Notes: generated by a model not told the origin, from the letters alone. A stretch of 64,000 nucleotides of DNA from Glycomyces xiaoerkulensis (GCF_002798405.1 NZ_PGGV01000037.1:433288-497287); one strand, 5' to 3'; shown: positions 39,731 through 51,860, counted from the first letter of the stretch. A program made the numbers and translations.

Positions 39731-40147
39731 ATGACCACCACTTCCGAACCAGACCGCGCTCCGGTTGCAACGGGAGCCGCCAGGTTGACGATCATCGCCG
39801 GCTGGTCGCTGATCGTCGTCGCCGTCCTCCACACCGCGGTCTTCGTCCCGCAGGCGCCTTGGCGCGACTGGTTCTCCGGCTCCCTGCGGAGCGTCGACCC
39901 GGACGCGGAATCGGTCGCCGTCTTCTGGGCGCTGCCCGGCGGCATCGTGGTTCCCGCGCTGCTGCTGGGGCTGCTCATGATCCGCCTGGGAAGGCAGCAT
40001 CAAAGGGTCGGCCTCGGCTACGCGCTGGCGATCCTCGCATGGGTTTCCTTCTGCCTCTGGCTGGTCGGCCCGAGCGGATTCCTGCTCCTCCTGGTCACGG
40101 TCGGGCTGCTGGTGGCGGCCGCCGCCGTCGACCGCCGGGCCTCCTGA
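39731..40147 (+). CDS. DUF6463-like four-TM membrane protein
   Basis: A 138-residue protein with four hydrophobic segments (about 20-42, 63-84, 92-110, 113-132). The extracytoplasmic loop FVPQAPWRDWFSGSLRSVDPD and FWALPGGIVVPALLLG are typical of small DUF6463-type proteins in actinobacteria. TAGTTT eight bases before the ATG could be the -10 of a leaderless transcript. It is convergent with the next gene. The biochemical role of the family is unknown to me. Confidence 0.8.
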   Translation: MTTTSEPDRAPVATGAARLTIIAGWSLIVVAVLHTAVFVPQAPWRDWFSGSLRSVDPDAESVAVFWALPGGIVVPALLLGLLMIRLGRQHQRVGLGYALAILAWVSFCLWLVGPSGFLLLLVTVGLLVAAAAVDRRAS

Positions 40148-40173
40148 CCGCTCGGCCTGCACCGGACGCCGTT

Positions 40174-40752
40174 TCACCGCCGGACCGGCTCGGCGCGGCG
40201 GCCGTGGCCGGAGGCGGTGTTGTTTCGCGACCGGTCGCACCACTGCTCCATTTCGGGGGTGCGGACCAGTCCGATCAGGGCCGCGGCGATCAGCAGACCG
40301 AGACTCGAGCCGGCGATGACCGCTCCGGTCAGCTCGGGGTCACCGGTCGCGGCGGCGACGGCCAGCCAGATCGCGACTCCCAAGGCGATGTCCGCGACCT
40401 CGAAGGCGATCAGTGTCCGTCGAGCCCATCGTTTCCGGGCGACGATCTCCCTGGCCAGCACGGTCCGCAGCACCGTCACCCCGATGAGCCACAGGAAGAA
40501 CGACACCGCGAACGCCTGGACTTGTAAAGGCTCGGAGATGTTCGCTTCGATCTGCCTCGACGAATCCTCGGCGTTGAGCAGCCCCATCACCGATTCGAAG
40601 CCGAGACCCGTGCAGCAGAGCAGTCCGAGGAGGACTTGCCCCCGCAGGATCACCACGGCGGCCTTCCCCTCGGTCGGCATGTCGCCGAACCGGGGCCGAT
40701 TTGCCGATGAACGCACGGGTCTGGCGGGTTCTGGATCCGAAGGTCTTGTCAT
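40174..40752 (-). CDS. Four-TM membrane protein
   Basis: A 192-residue protein from ATG 40750-40752 (MTRPSDPEPARPVRS); an in-frame upstream GTG adds 12 residues. After a polar start come four hydrophobic helices at about 32-52, 78-97, 117-136 and 146-166, then a basic tail ending near EQWCDRSR. Loops carry Arg/Lys on one side (VLAREIVARKRWARRT), fixing orientation. No known motif. The tail TPEMEQWCDR resembles those of other small actinobacterial membrane proteins, including STPDSRRWCNR in the protein at 42906-43430. Confidence 0.78.
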   Translation of the reverse strand: MTRPSDPEPARPVRSSANRPRFGDMPTEGKAAVVILRGQVLLGLLCCTGLGFESVMGLLNAEDSSRQIEANISEPLQVQAFAVSFFLWLIGVTVLRTVLAREIVARKRWARRTLIAFEVADIALGVAIWLAVAAATGDPELTGAVIAGSSLGLLIAAALIGLVRTPEMEQWCDRSRNNTASGHGRRAEPVRR

Positions 40753-40949
40753 AGGCGCTTCCAACCGCTCGGCACCGTTATGCACCAAGCGTAGGGATCC
40801 CCACCGACATTTTCAGTCCGGTAGCCGACCGTCGGCCGGCCCGTGTCCTCCGGGCCGGATCACGGCCCCGCCGGCAAGGGGACGAGCGCGCCGGGAATGT
40901 CCCAGGGCGTGGCTAGGGTCCGAAAGTCCGAGGAGATTGGAGGTCCGCC

Positions 40950-41858
40950 GTGGCCGACACTGAGCACGACTGGAACGATCGACTGGATGCCTTCCGCGTC
41001 CCGGGCGTACTCACCTCGCCCGGCCGGTACGCCTCGGCGTTCGGCGACCTGCCCTCGGGCATCGAGGAGCTCCGCGCCACGGTTCAAGGGCTGGTCGTAC
41101 ACGAGCATCTCACCGGGCTTTACGACGTCACGCTCCCGCCCGAACGGGTGGCGCTCGTCCACACCCGCCCGGTCGAGCGAATACTGGAACGCATCCTCGA
41201 TGACGACGACCGGTCGCTGACGGAGCCCCGAGAGCCCGCCGGCAGATTCGTGGGCAACTGCCGCCACTACAGCGTCCTGTTCGTCGCCATGCTTCGCGCC
41301 CAGGGCATACCGGCACGGGCGCGCTGCGGCTTCGGTGCCTACTTCGCGGAAGGCCGGTTCGAGGACCACTGGGTCGCCGAGTACTGGGACGGCGCCGAGC
41401 GGCGCTGGAGGCTGGTCGACGCCCAGATCGATGCCCGGCAGCGGGCCGAATGGGGCATCGGTCTCGACCTCACCGACGTCCCCCGCGACCGGTTCCTCAC
41501 CAGCGGAGCCGCCTGGCAACTCTGCCGGTCCGACGAGCTGGACCCCGCACGATTCGGGCTGCAGGCCCTGGGGCTGTCAGGTTGGTACTGGATCACCGAC
41601 AACCTGATACGCGACGTGGCGGCCCTGAACAATATGGAGCTGCTGCCGTGGGACGTGTGGGGCGCGATGACCGAGCCGGGCGAGAGCGTTCCCGACGATC
41701 GCGCGGCTTGGTTCGATGAACTCGCCGAGCTCAGCTCCGGTGCCGACGTGGACACCGCCGAACTCGGCCGCCGGTACCGCGCGGACGAGCGGCTCACCGT
41801 CCCCGACCGGGTCCACAATGCCGTCCGCGATCGCATGGAACCCGTCCTGGAGCCCTGA
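40950..41858 (+). CDS. Transglutaminase-like superfamily protein
   Basis: A 302-residue protein from GTG 40950 behind GGAGG. The catalytic triad of the transglutaminase/papain-like fold is visible: Cys in GNCRHYSVLFVAML (about residue 107), His in FEDHWVAEYW (about 136) and Asp in WRLVDAQID (about 151). No signal peptide or transmembrane segment is seen, so it is probably cytoplasmic. Standalone members of this type include peptide-N-glycanase-like and ligation-type enzymes, and the substrate is unknown. TAGGGT at 40912-40917 is a plausible -10. Confidence 0.85.
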   Translation: MADTEHDWNDRLDAFRVPGVLTSPGRYASAFGDLPSGIEELRATVQGLVVHEHLTGLYDVTLPPERVALVHTRPVERILERILDDDDRSLTEPREPAGRFVGNCRHYSVLFVAMLRAQGIPARARCGFGAYFAEGRFEDHWVAEYWDGAERRWRLVDAQIDARQRAEWGIGLDLTDVPRDRFLTSGAAWQLCRSDELDPARFGLQALGLSGWYWITDNLIRDVAALNNMELLPWDVWGAMTEPGESVPDDRAAWFDELAELSSGADVDTAELGRRYRADERLTVPDRVHNAVRDRMEPVLEP

Positions 41859-41880
41859 CCGCCGAGCATCGGGAGTGGTT

Positions 41881-42771
41881 CTACGGGGAGTTCGGGCTCT
41901 CGCCGCCGCCGGGGACGTGCTCGCCGTGCTTCGGCGCCTCGCCCGCCAGCCCCGCCGCGCGGAGGCGCCGGGTGAGCAGCGCCCCCAGGCCCCGCGCCCG
42001 TTCCCGGTCGAGCACTGCCCCGGAGTCGGGATCGGCGTCCGGGCCTATGCCGCAAGGGGATCCGTCCTCGGCCATGTGGTCCAGGGAGGCCTGCACGGCT
42101 CCGACCAGGAACCGCCCGGCCGTTTCCGGGTCGAGGACCTCTTCGGCCGGGTCGATCCCCGCCTCGGCGTACCGGGCCCCGATCAGGGATACGACCTCGC
42201 CGAGCTCGCCGGGACGCACCGGTTCCACCAGATCGGCCGCCCCGCAGCGGAGGTAGTCGACGGCGACCAGGAACCCGTGGTCGACCCCCGCGCGCCGGAA
42301 CGAGGCGACCAGCGCCGCCCGCTCCGGCTCCGATGCGGCCGAGAAGCGGCGGAACTCGAGCGCCTCCACCGGAGCGCGCAGCGTTTCGAGCCAGGGCGGG
42401 TCGGCTACACCGCTCGCGGCCATGCCGTCGGCGAGGCCGGAGGCCGCGTCCGAATCGGCGCCTTCGCCGAACTCGGCCAGCATGCGCAGGACCGCCAGCG
42501 CCGCGGGTCCGCCCTCGGCCGCCAGGCCCTCGGCCAGGCTCCGCGCCATCTCGGCCCTGAAGTCGTCAAGCGCCAGCATCGGCACCAGCGTCTCGGCGGC
42601 GGCGCGTTCGGCCTCGAATGCGTCCTCGGCCCCGGTCAGGTGCTCGCCCAAGGTGAGCAGGGCGGGCACGAAGCCCTTGACCAGCTCGCCGAACTCCGAC
42701 CGCGGTTGCCCGGCCCGCATCCGCTGCTCGATCCGCTGGTCCCGGCGCTGGTGCTTTCGACGTTTCCGCAT
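41881..42771 (-). CDS. Helical protein of unknown function
   Basis: A 296-residue protein if started at ATG 42769-42771 (MRKRRKHQRRDQRIEQRM); an in-frame ATG at 42868-42870 would add 33 basic residues. After the very basic start, the protein is almost entirely alpha-helical and Ala/Glu-rich (FEAERAAAETLVPMLAL, ALAVLRMLAEFGEGADSD). An acidic, Pro/Gly-rich C-terminus follows. No transmembrane segment, signal peptide or recognised domain. It is convergent with the transglutaminase-like gene and divergent from the next membrane gene. Confidence 0.72.
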   Translation of the reverse strand: MRKRRKHQRRDQRIEQRMRAGQPRSEFGELVKGFVPALLTLGEHLTGAEDAFEAERAAAETLVPMLALDDFRAEMARSLAEGLAAEGGPAALAVLRMLAEFGEGADSDAASGLADGMAASGVADPPWLETLRAPVEALEFRRFSAASEPERAALVASFRRAGVDHGFLVAVDYLRCGAADLVEPVRPGELGEVVSLIGARYAEAGIDPAEEVLDPETAGRFLVGAVQASLDHMAEDGSPCGIGPDADPDSGAVLDRERARGLGALLTRRLRAAGLAGEAPKHGEHVPGGGESPNSP

Positions 42772-42905
42772 GTCGACCAGCGTATGGGAAACCGCCGACG
42801 CCGCCGATCGAATCGGGCGTCGCGGTCGGCGCGGACCCCCGACCGAACGTTTGTGGAATAGGATTGCCATCGAGGATTGCCCCTGACTCGTTGGAGCCCG
42901 ACACC

Positions 42906-43430
42906 GTGTCCTATCCCCCGCCCCCTTACCCGCCCCAGCCCGTCCCCGAGCGGATGCCCGGCATGACCACCGCGGCCGTCGTGTTCCTCTGGATCCAGTT
43001 CGGATTCGGGGCCTGCGGAACGCTGGCGCTCGGCGGCAGCGTACTGATGATGCAGGTCGGGAACCTGGCCGGGCCGGGCGGCATCAGCATTCTGTTCTTC
43101 CTGTACGTGCTGCAGGGGATCGTGTGGACCGTGCTCCGGGGCGTGTTCGCCGTCAAGATCAAGCGGCGCAGCGGCCGGGCGAGGACCGCCGCGGTCGTCC
43201 TGGAGGCGGTCGGTCTCGCTCTGATGGTGGCGAGCTGGGTCCTCAGCGCCGCAATGCCGGGGGCGATGATGGGCGCCATGCCCTATGGATCCGACATGGA
43301 GGTCACTACCTCGGCCGAGGCTTCGGGCATGATCGGGGGCGTGGTCGGGGGCCTCATCGGCGTCGCGATGTCGATCCTCACCATGGCCTTCCTGTCGACG
43401 CCCGATTCGCGGCGGTGGTGCAACCGGTAG
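42906..43430 (+). CDS. Four-TM membrane protein with proline/tyrosine-rich start
   Basis: A 174-residue protein from GTG 42906 behind GGAG. The first 20 residues are PPPPYPPQP-type sequence, common in actinobacterial membrane proteins. Four hydrophobic segments follow (about 22-42, 58-80, 92-115, 138-162), ending with TPDSRRWCNR. A Met/Gly/Ala-rich loop separates the last two. Function is unknown. Confidence 0.8.
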   Translation: MSYPPPPYPPQPVPERMPGMTTAAVVFLWIQFGFGACGTLALGGSVLMMQVGNLAGPGGISILFFLYVLQGIVWTVLRGVFAVKIKRRSGRARTAAVVLEAVGLALMVASWVLSAAMPGAMMGAMPYGSDMEVTTSAEASGMIGGVVGGLIGVAMSILTMAFLSTPDSRRWCNR

Positions 43431-43467
43431 CCATGGTCCGGCCAGGTGCTGTTACCGTCTGGTAGCC

Positions 43468-44181
43468 ATGTGGGCACCGCTTATCGACGACCCCCGCGCC
43501 CGCCACGGGCGTCCGGCCCGGCTGCTGCTGTGCGCCTTCGCGCTCGCCGTCACCGGGGACCTGGTGGCGATCTCGGTCGGACTCGAGTGGGCCCGCTGGG
43601 CCACCAAGCCGTCGCTGATGCTCCTGCTGCTGGGGCTCGTCGCCGCTTCCGGGCGCATCGGGCGGCCGGTCGGACGCGTCCTCGCCGCCGGTCTGGCGTT
43701 CGCGTGGGCGGCGGACATCGCCCTACTGGTCGACGGCACCCCCGCCTTCCTCACCGGCATGGCGCTCTTCGGCGTGATGCAGGTCTGCTACCTGGCGGTG
43801 TTCCTCCGGCTCGGCGCGCCCGCCCGCCTGCTGCGGCGCTGGCCCGGCCCCGTCTGCTACCTGGCGGTCTGGGCGGTGGCGAACCTCGCGCTGTGGCCGC
43901 GGCTCGAGTCACTGGCCCCACCGGTCGCGGTCTACAGCCTCCTGCTGGTCTCGATGGGCGCGGCCGCCGTCGCCGTGAACGCGGCCACCGCCTGGGGCGG
44001 TGCGCTGTTCGTCGCCTCGGACCTGATGCTCGGCCTCGGGGTCGCCGGCATCGGCCTGCCGGGCCAAGATCAGGCGGTCATGGCCACCTACGCCGCCGCC
44101 CAACTGCTCATCACCGCCGGGTGCCTGCGCGAGCTCCGCCGCCCGGAGAGCAGGACCGCCCACTCCGGACCCGATCGCTAA
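43468..44181 (+). CDS. YhhN-family membrane protein
   Basis: A 237-residue protein with about eight hydrophobic helices. The family signature residues are present: KPSLMLLLL near 49, FAWAADIALL near 75 and FVASDLMLGLG near 190, with the intramembrane Asp residues typical of YhhN/TMEM86 proteins, some of which hydrolyse lysoplasmalogens. Activity in this organism is not established by sequence. A TACCGT hexamer about 12 bases before the ATG suggests a leaderless transcript. The stop overlaps by 4 bases the convergent HEAT-like gene. Confidence 0.88.
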   Translation: MWAPLIDDPRARHGRPARLLLCAFALAVTGDLVAISVGLEWARWATKPSLMLLLLGLVAASGRIGRPVGRVLAAGLAFAWAADIALLVDGTPAFLTGMALFGVMQVCYLAVFLRLGAPARLLRRWPGPVCYLAVWAVANLALWPRLESLAPPVAVYSLLLVSMGAAAVAVNAATAWGGALFVASDLMLGLGVAGIGLPGQDQAVMATYAAAQLLITAGCLRELRRPESRTAHSGPDR

Positions 44182-45320
44182 TCGTCGGCCTCGAGGGTCC
44201 CGGTCTCGGTCTCGAGCTGGAAGAGCCGGTCGAGCGCGGCCAGCCCGTAGACGTCGTCGAGCTCCTCGGCGCACGCGAAGTCGCTGAGCAGGTCGAATCC
44301 GTCGCCGATACCGAGCTTCCCGAGCCGGTAGGCCGCCTCGATGCGGCCCCACCAGGGGAAGGACGGGTCGACCGCCAGCGCCGAGTAGGCCTCGACGCCG
44401 GTGTCGTGCCCGATCCCGTACAGCGTTTCGGCGGCGTCGATCCCCACGTTGTAATCCATGCTGGACTCGACGCCTTTGAGCAGGCGCCACAGGGCGGTCG
44501 AGGCTTCGGCGGCGTCGTCGTCGGCTAGCTGCTCGGCGCAGATGATGCGCAGGCGCGAGGAGATCAGGGGCGAGGTGGCCAGATGCTGGAAGGCGAGGGC
44601 GGCGGAGGACCGGTTCACCCGGCGCAGCATGTTGGCCGCGCCGTGGCGGACGTACTCGCTGACCCGGTTGTCGGTGACCAGCCGCATCAGCGCGATGCCT
44701 GCGGGCCGGCCGGCGCAGTCGACCAGGGCGCTGGCGGCGTCGAGGCGGTACTGGTCGTCGACCGTGCCGTCGCCCGCGATCGCTTGGAGCGCACGGCTGC
44801 CCATCTCGGAGCTGAACCGGACCATGTGCTCGGACGCCTCCAGCCGCACCTCGATGTCGACCTCGGAGTCCCGGGCCACCGTGGACAGCCGCACGGCCAT
44901 CTCGCGCCCGCCCAGGTCGACCAGGTCTTGGATCATCTGGATGCGCAGGTCGGCGTCGATGCCTTCGTTCTGGATGCTGCCGACCAGGTTCCGCATGGCG
45001 CGCTCGCGCCCGACCGGGGAGCGGGCCCGGCGCCCCCGGGCGACGTCGATGGTCTCGGAGATCTCGCCGACCTGCTCGTCGCTCCAGAACGATGCGGGGT
45101 CATCGGGGTTCTCCGGATGCCGGGGCAGCGGTTCGCCTCGCAGACGGGCGAACTGGCGGCGGCGCTGCCACCGGCCGGTCGCCCACGTCGCGGCCAGGGC
45201 CGGATAGAGCAGGCCGTAGCCCCAGGCCCGGTTGAGGCCCGCTCCCTCCACGACCGGTATCGGCGCGAGCACACAGGAGAGCCGCAATGTCCACCAACCG
45301 ATAGCTTGGACAGTAGCCAT
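44178..45320 (-). CDS. HEAT-repeat-like protein with N-terminal membrane segment
   Basis: A 380-residue protein from ATG 45318-45320 behind GAGG. A hydrophobic start with two short helices (about 5-45) is followed by a basic stretch, then six or seven helical pairs of about 30-35 residues with a recurring pattern of Ala/Leu and Arg (RHGAANMLRRVNRSSAALAF, RLRIICAEQLADDDAAEAST, RIEAAYRLGKLGIGDGFDLL). This matches HEAT/armadillo-type scaffolds, which bind other proteins. It is probably a membrane-tethered scaffold. The 318 bases upstream are shared with a divergent gene. Confidence 0.75.
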   Translation of the reverse strand: MATVQAIGWWTLRLSCVLAPIPVVEGAGLNRAWGYGLLYPALAATWATGRWQRRRQFARLRGEPLPRHPENPDDPASFWSDEQVGEISETIDVARGRRARSPVGRERAMRNLVGSIQNEGIDADLRIQMIQDLVDLGGREMAVRLSTVARDSEVDIEVRLEASEHMVRFSSEMGSRALQAIAGDGTVDDQYRLDAASALVDCAGRPAGIALMRLVTDNRVSEYVRHGAANMLRRVNRSSAALAFQHLATSPLISSRLRIICAEQLADDDAAEASTALWRLLKGVESSMDYNVGIDAAETLYGIGHDTGVEAYSALAVDPSFPWWGRIEAAYRLGKLGIGDGFDLLSDFACAEELDDVYGLAALDRLFQLETETGTLEADD

Positions 45321-45638
45321 ACGTTGAACCTCGGGAGATAAGCCGGTTTTGTCGCTGCCTGAACTTCTCGATACGGCCCTGCCGGTCGCTCGAATGCACG
45401 CGGCATTACAGCGGGGACTGGTACGACCTACGTTGAGTGAGCCGGGGCCATGAATCTTAGACCCCCAAGGTGAGTGACGATCGCACAGGGTGTGCGACGC
45501 ACGGTAACCGCTAGCCACGCCGGTCGCCGCGATCCGCGCCGCCCGCACGGGTCGCGACCGGGCTGTACGATCGGTGGCACCCCGGTGAGACCTCACCGCC
45601 ACCCACCCGTCCCCAGCACAGCAGAGGCAACGGAAGCG
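45321..45638. other. Divergent intergenic region
   Basis: This 318-base spacer separates the HEAT-like gene (minus) from the proline-rich membrane gene (plus). TACGAT near 45566 is a candidate -10 for the plus-strand gene. An in-frame extension of the plus-strand gene to 45474 is open but Arg/Pro-rich and probably untranslated. I see no other gene or strong repeat. Confidence 0.45.
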
Positions 45639-46484
45639 ATGACCTACCCGCCACCGGGCGGCTACGACCCGCAGCAGTTCCAGCCGGGTAGCCAGCCGCC
45701 GCAGCAGCCGAGCGACCCCTATTCCCAGGGCTACGGCAACGCTCCGCCGCCTCCGCCCGGGTACGGCCCCGGCCAGCCGTCGCCGTACCCGCAGCAGCCG
45801 CCCCCGCCGAACATGACTCCGCCGGTGGGCGTCCAGCCGGGCTATCCGCCCCAGCCCGGGTCGCCGCTGCCTCCTCCGATGCCGCCGCCCAAGCAGAACT
45901 CCAACCTGGGCCTCATCCTCGGCTTGATCATCGGACTCGTGGTGGTCCTCGGCGTGGCCGCGGTTCTGCTCGTGCCGCGCCTGCTCGAGGACGACGAAAG
46001 CGAATCGGGCCAGGCGGCCGACGAGACCACCGGTGAGGAGTCCGAAGAGCCCGAGGAACCGAGCGAGGAACCGTCCCCGGAGCCGACCGAGGAGGACGAC
46101 GACACCGGCGGCTCCGGCGAGGGCCTCGAGGGCTGGGGCGCACCGGTCAACTCCGACGACTACGACCCGAACACCCCCGAGGGGGCCGGGATCGCGTGGG
46201 TGGTCGCCGGCGATTCGGGCGACAACGCCGCGATGGAGGAGCTGATGTGCGCCGATCCGTCCGCCGCGCTCCAGTCCGATTACGAGTTCTACCAGGACTA
46301 CAGTCCGGGCTACGAGTTCCTGATCTGGGGCATGTCCCGCGAGGTGGACGGCCGGGTGCAGGTCTGGGCCGACTGGACCTGGGACGACGCCGAACCCGAT
46401 GAGGAGAATGCCGACGTCTACAGCGTCTACGTCGCCGTCGAGGAAGACGGGCAGTGGAAGCTCTGCGACATCGAGCACCTCTAG
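45639..46484 (+). CDS. Proline-rich single-TM protein with C-terminal soluble domain
   Basis: A 281-residue protein. Residues 1-85 are Pro/Gln/Tyr/Gly-rich (PPPGGYDPQQFQPGSQPP), and a transmembrane helix follows at about 90-112 (LGLILGLIIGLVVVLGVAAV). A strongly acidic spacer (EESEEPEEPSEEPSPE) leads to a C-terminal domain of about 90 residues ending AVEEDGQWKLCDIEHL, which resembles a small NTF2/DUF4878-like fold with two Cys. The cytoplasmic proline-rich tail followed by an extracellular domain is a common actinobacterial envelope-protein design. The role is unknown. Confidence 0.8.
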   Translation: MTYPPPGGYDPQQFQPGSQPPQQPSDPYSQGYGNAPPPPPGYGPGQPSPYPQQPPPPNMTPPVGVQPGYPPQPGSPLPPPMPPPKQNSNLGLILGLIIGLVVVLGVAAVLLVPRLLEDDESESGQAADETTGEESEEPEEPSEEPSPEPTEEDDDTGGSGEGLEGWGAPVNSDDYDPNTPEGAGIAWVVAGDSGDNAAMEELMCADPSAALQSDYEFYQDYSPGYEFLIWGMSREVDGRVQVWADWTWDDAEPDEENADVYSVYVAVEEDGQWKLCDIEHL

Positions 46485-46604
46485 CGGCCCGGCCGCACAC
46501 GGTGGCGGAGGCCATGAAACCGGAGGGAAGTGGGTCGGCCCGCCACGGGTTAGGATCGGGACGAGCATAGTTCGAGTCTCTGATCGCTGCCGTCGGGAGT
46601 ACTG

Positions 46605-47042
46605 GTGACCGAAGCGTCCTTCGACGGGTTCGCGCACCCGGCGCTCCCGACCGTCGACGAGATCCGGGCCTGGGCGCTCGATCCGCACTCGGTCGCGCCC
46701 GAGGGACGCCAGTGGGACCTCACCCTGGCCACCGACGAGCTCGTCGACGCCTGGCTCGAACTCGCCGCCGACCCCACCTGCCCGAAACGCTCGTTCGCAC
46801 TGCACGTCCTCTACATCTACGCGGGCGACGCGGTGCGCACGAAGTTCCGCGTGCACACGCGCAAGCGGATCGACCGGCTACTCGAGAGGGCCGAGGAGAC
46901 CCGCGACCAGTATGTTGGGCTGTGGGCCGCGAACACCCGGGCCCTGATCGACCAGCCGGACCTGTTCGACTACGACGAATGGTGCAACGGCGGGCTCGTC
47001 CTCCGACCGAGGCGGCTCAGCCCCGGTGCGAACAGAAGGTAA
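46605..47042 (+). CDS. Conserved-looking hypothetical protein
   Basis: A 145-residue protein from GTG 46605. TTAGGAT at 46548-46554 is a plausible -10. The N-terminal half (HPALPTVDEIRAWALDP) and the region WDLTLATDELVDAWLELAAD look folded and mostly helical. LHVLYIYAGDAVRTKFRVHT is followed by a basic helix and the acidic LFDYDEWCNGGLVLRP. No signal or transmembrane segment. The next gene begins 8 bases after its stop, so an operon with the DUF1707 gene is likely. I do not recognise a family. Confidence 0.7.
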   Translation: MTEASFDGFAHPALPTVDEIRAWALDPHSVAPEGRQWDLTLATDELVDAWLELAADPTCPKRSFALHVLYIYAGDAVRTKFRVHTRKRIDRLLERAEETRDQYVGLWAANTRALIDQPDLFDYDEWCNGGLVLRPRRLSPGANRR

Positions 47043-47049
47043 TAAGGAA

Positions 47050-47649
47050 ATGTCCACGCCCGACCCGAACATGCGAATCTCGAACGCCGAACGCGAAGCG
47101 ATCATCGGCAGACTGCACGCCGCCACCGAGGAGGGGCGCCTCGATCTCGACGAATTCGCCGACCGCTCCCGCGAGGTCTACGAGGCCAAGACCTACGGCG
47201 AGGTCGACCGGCTCCTGACCGACCTGCCCGACCGGGCCGGCCAGGTGGTGGTGCCCGGAGCCGAGGGCGCGGCCGACCGGGCGGACCCCGCCCCGTCGGA
47301 GGTCACGCTCAATCCCATCGCGTCCTCGGTCCAGCGCAAGGGCGAGTGGCTGGTGCCGCGCCGCATCGGCGTCGACGCCAAGGCGAGTTCGGTGAAGCTC
47401 GACTTCCGGCACGCGGTGATCGGCACCCGCGAGGTCGATCTCGAGGCCGACCTCAAGGCCAGTTCGGTGGAGATCATCCTGCCCAAGGGCGCCTACGCCG
47501 TGGACGAGGTCGAGGTCATCGCCAGCTCGATCACCAACAAGTGCGAGTACCAGGGCGTCGAAGGGCTGCGGCTCAATGTGGGCGGCAAGGCCAAGGCCAG
47601 CTCCATCAAGATCCGGTACGAGCACCGGTTCCTGTGGTGGCGCTGGTAG
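47050..47649 (+). CDS. DUF1707-domain protein with LiaF-like beta domain
   Basis: A 199-residue protein behind AAGGAA. The N-terminal DUF1707 motif is clear: MRISNAEREAIIGRLHAATE, GRLDLDEFADR and TYGEVDRLLTDLP (about 8-62). The C-terminal half has repeated DAKASSVKLDF, DLKASSVEIILPKG and AKASSIKIRYE strands, matching the DUF2154/LiaF-like envelope-sensing domain. It ends in FLWWRW. Such proteins are thought to act in cell-envelope or membrane responses. No transmembrane helix is visible, so it is likely cytoplasmic or peripheral. A second DUF1707 gene is at 61557. Confidence 0.88.
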   Translation: MSTPDPNMRISNAEREAIIGRLHAATEEGRLDLDEFADRSREVYEAKTYGEVDRLLTDLPDRAGQVVVPGAEGAADRADPAPSEVTLNPIASSVQRKGEWLVPRRIGVDAKASSVKLDFRHAVIGTREVDLEADLKASSVEIILPKGAYAVDEVEVIASSITNKCEYQGVEGLRLNVGGKAKASSIKIRYEHRFLWWRW

Positions 47650-47676
47650 CCGCGCGCCCCGATCGGGCGCGGCGGG
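47650..47676 (+). terminator. Possible hairpin after the DUF1707 gene
   Basis: CGCGCCC and GGGCGCG arms around a short GATC-centred loop lie immediately after the stop, followed by GCGGGTTATT. The stem is short and the U-rich part weak, so termination is uncertain. Confidence 0.4.
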
Positions 47677-47767
47677 TTATTCACTGATTGGAAGCCCGTC
47701 CATTCTCCATCGAGGTCACGGACTCGTAACAGTCCTGCCGGGCCGACGAAATCTCCTGGTATGAGGG

Positions 47768-47796
47768 TTTACAGCGAGTCAGGCTCACAATAGGCT
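47768..47796 (+). promoter_or_regulatory. Promoter of the secreted subtilisin-like protease
   Basis: TTTACA at 47768-47773 and TAGGCT at 47791-47796 are separated by exactly 17 bases. Transcription would start near 47803, giving a leader of about 55 bases before the ATG at 47858. Confidence 0.6.
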
Positions 47797-47857
47797 CGCT
47801 TCCGTGCGCCGCAATCCACCCTCCGCGGCGTCCGTCCCTTTGAGAGGAGCTCATCGA

Positions 47858-50920
<3,063 letters not shown>

Positions 50921-50937
50921 CGATCGAGTCGCGCTGA

Positions 50938-50970
50938 GGCGCCCGCCGCGGTTTGCGGCGGGCGCCTTTT
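50938..50970 (+). terminator. Rho-independent terminator of the protease gene
   Basis: GGCGCCCGCCGC (50938-50949) pairs perfectly with GCGGCGGGCGCC (50955-50966) around a 5-base loop and is followed by TTTT. Confidence 0.9.
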
Positions 50971-50987
50971 CGCTTTAGGTTTGCGGC

Positions 50988-51803
50988 GTGAGCGCACCCT
51001 CCCAGACGTCGGCGACCGGCGATCGCGGGCTCGGACCGGCGCCGCGCCGACGGCGGTCGTTCGCCAAGGACCGGCTGCCGGTACTGCTCGGCGTGCTCGC
51101 CGGCCTCCTCGTCGTCGGTTTCGTGGTGTGGATGACCGTCCGGGGCCAGCAGCTCGCCGCCCAGATGGAGGATCGGGCCGGGGCGGACCTGCTCCCGTTC
51201 GAGCAGACCGCCGCCTTCGGCATGGGCGAGGCGCGGTTCCTGCTCGAGCCGGACGCCGAGGCCACCGAGTCGTTCAGCGCCGACGAGGTCGGCGCCGCCC
51301 TGGAGCGGGTGCTGTGGGTCAACCAGCAGGGCCGCAACTCCTTCACCCTGGGCCGGACCGGCCTGGACGAGCTGCTGGCGCTCTACGCCGACGACCAGCG
51401 CGCCGAGGTCGAGGCCGCGATGGGCACGGTCGAGGCGCTCGACTACGCGACGGTGCTCGAGGACGATCTGGGCACCGGGATCAGGGCCGAGGCGGTGGAG
51501 TTCTCCTACGAGGAGGTCGAGGCCGGCGGGGCGCCGGTGCTGGAGGTCCACACGACGATCTTCTGGGCCTACGGCTTCGCCGGCGACCGCGACGACGACC
51601 CGATGGAGCACACGGTCTTCCTGGAGCATTCGGCGGACTGGCGGATCGACGCCGCCGACGTCGAGGCCGGGGTGTGGCAGGTAGGCTCGGAGCTCACCAT
51701 GGCCAATCCGGACTGCGCGGCGGCGCGGCGCGGCATCGTCGCGGCGCTGCCGTACGAGCGGTGGGAGGACGGGGAGTTCGGTGCCGGTGACTGCCGGGGC
51801 TGA
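50988..51803 (+). CDS. Single-TM protein with extracellular domain
   Basis: A 271-residue protein from GTG 50988. TTTAGGT a few bases upstream, directly after the terminator, suggests a leaderless start. The first 30 residues are basic, one transmembrane helix spans about 31-52 (LPVLLGVLAGLLVVGFVVW), and the rest is an acidic extracellular domain with one pair of Cys near the end (NPDCAAARR, GAGDC). No catalytic motif is recognised. It lies between the protease and the arabinan-degrading genes but has its own signals, so a functional link is not implied. Confidence 0.75.
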   Translation: MSAPSQTSATGDRGLGPAPRRRRSFAKDRLPVLLGVLAGLLVVGFVVWMTVRGQQLAAQMEDRAGADLLPFEQTAAFGMGEARFLLEPDAEATESFSADEVGAALERVLWVNQQGRNSFTLGRTGLDELLALYADDQRAEVEAAMGTVEALDYATVLEDDLGTGIRAEAVEFSYEEVEAGGAPVLEVHTTIFWAYGFAGDRDDDPMEHTVFLEHSADWRIDAADVEAGVWQVGSELTMANPDCAAARRGIVAALPYERWEDGEFGAGDCRG

Positions 51804-51831
51804 GCCGGGCGGGTCTCCAGGCCGGGGGGCA

Positions 51832-51860
51832 TTGACCGACGGCCGTGTTATCGATAATAT
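51832..51860 (+). promoter_or_regulatory. Promoter of the first GH43 gene
   Basis: TTGACC at 51832-51837 and TAATAT at 51855-51860 are separated by 17 bases, close to the sigma-70-type consensus. Transcription would start near 51867, inside the palindrome described next. Confidence 0.75.
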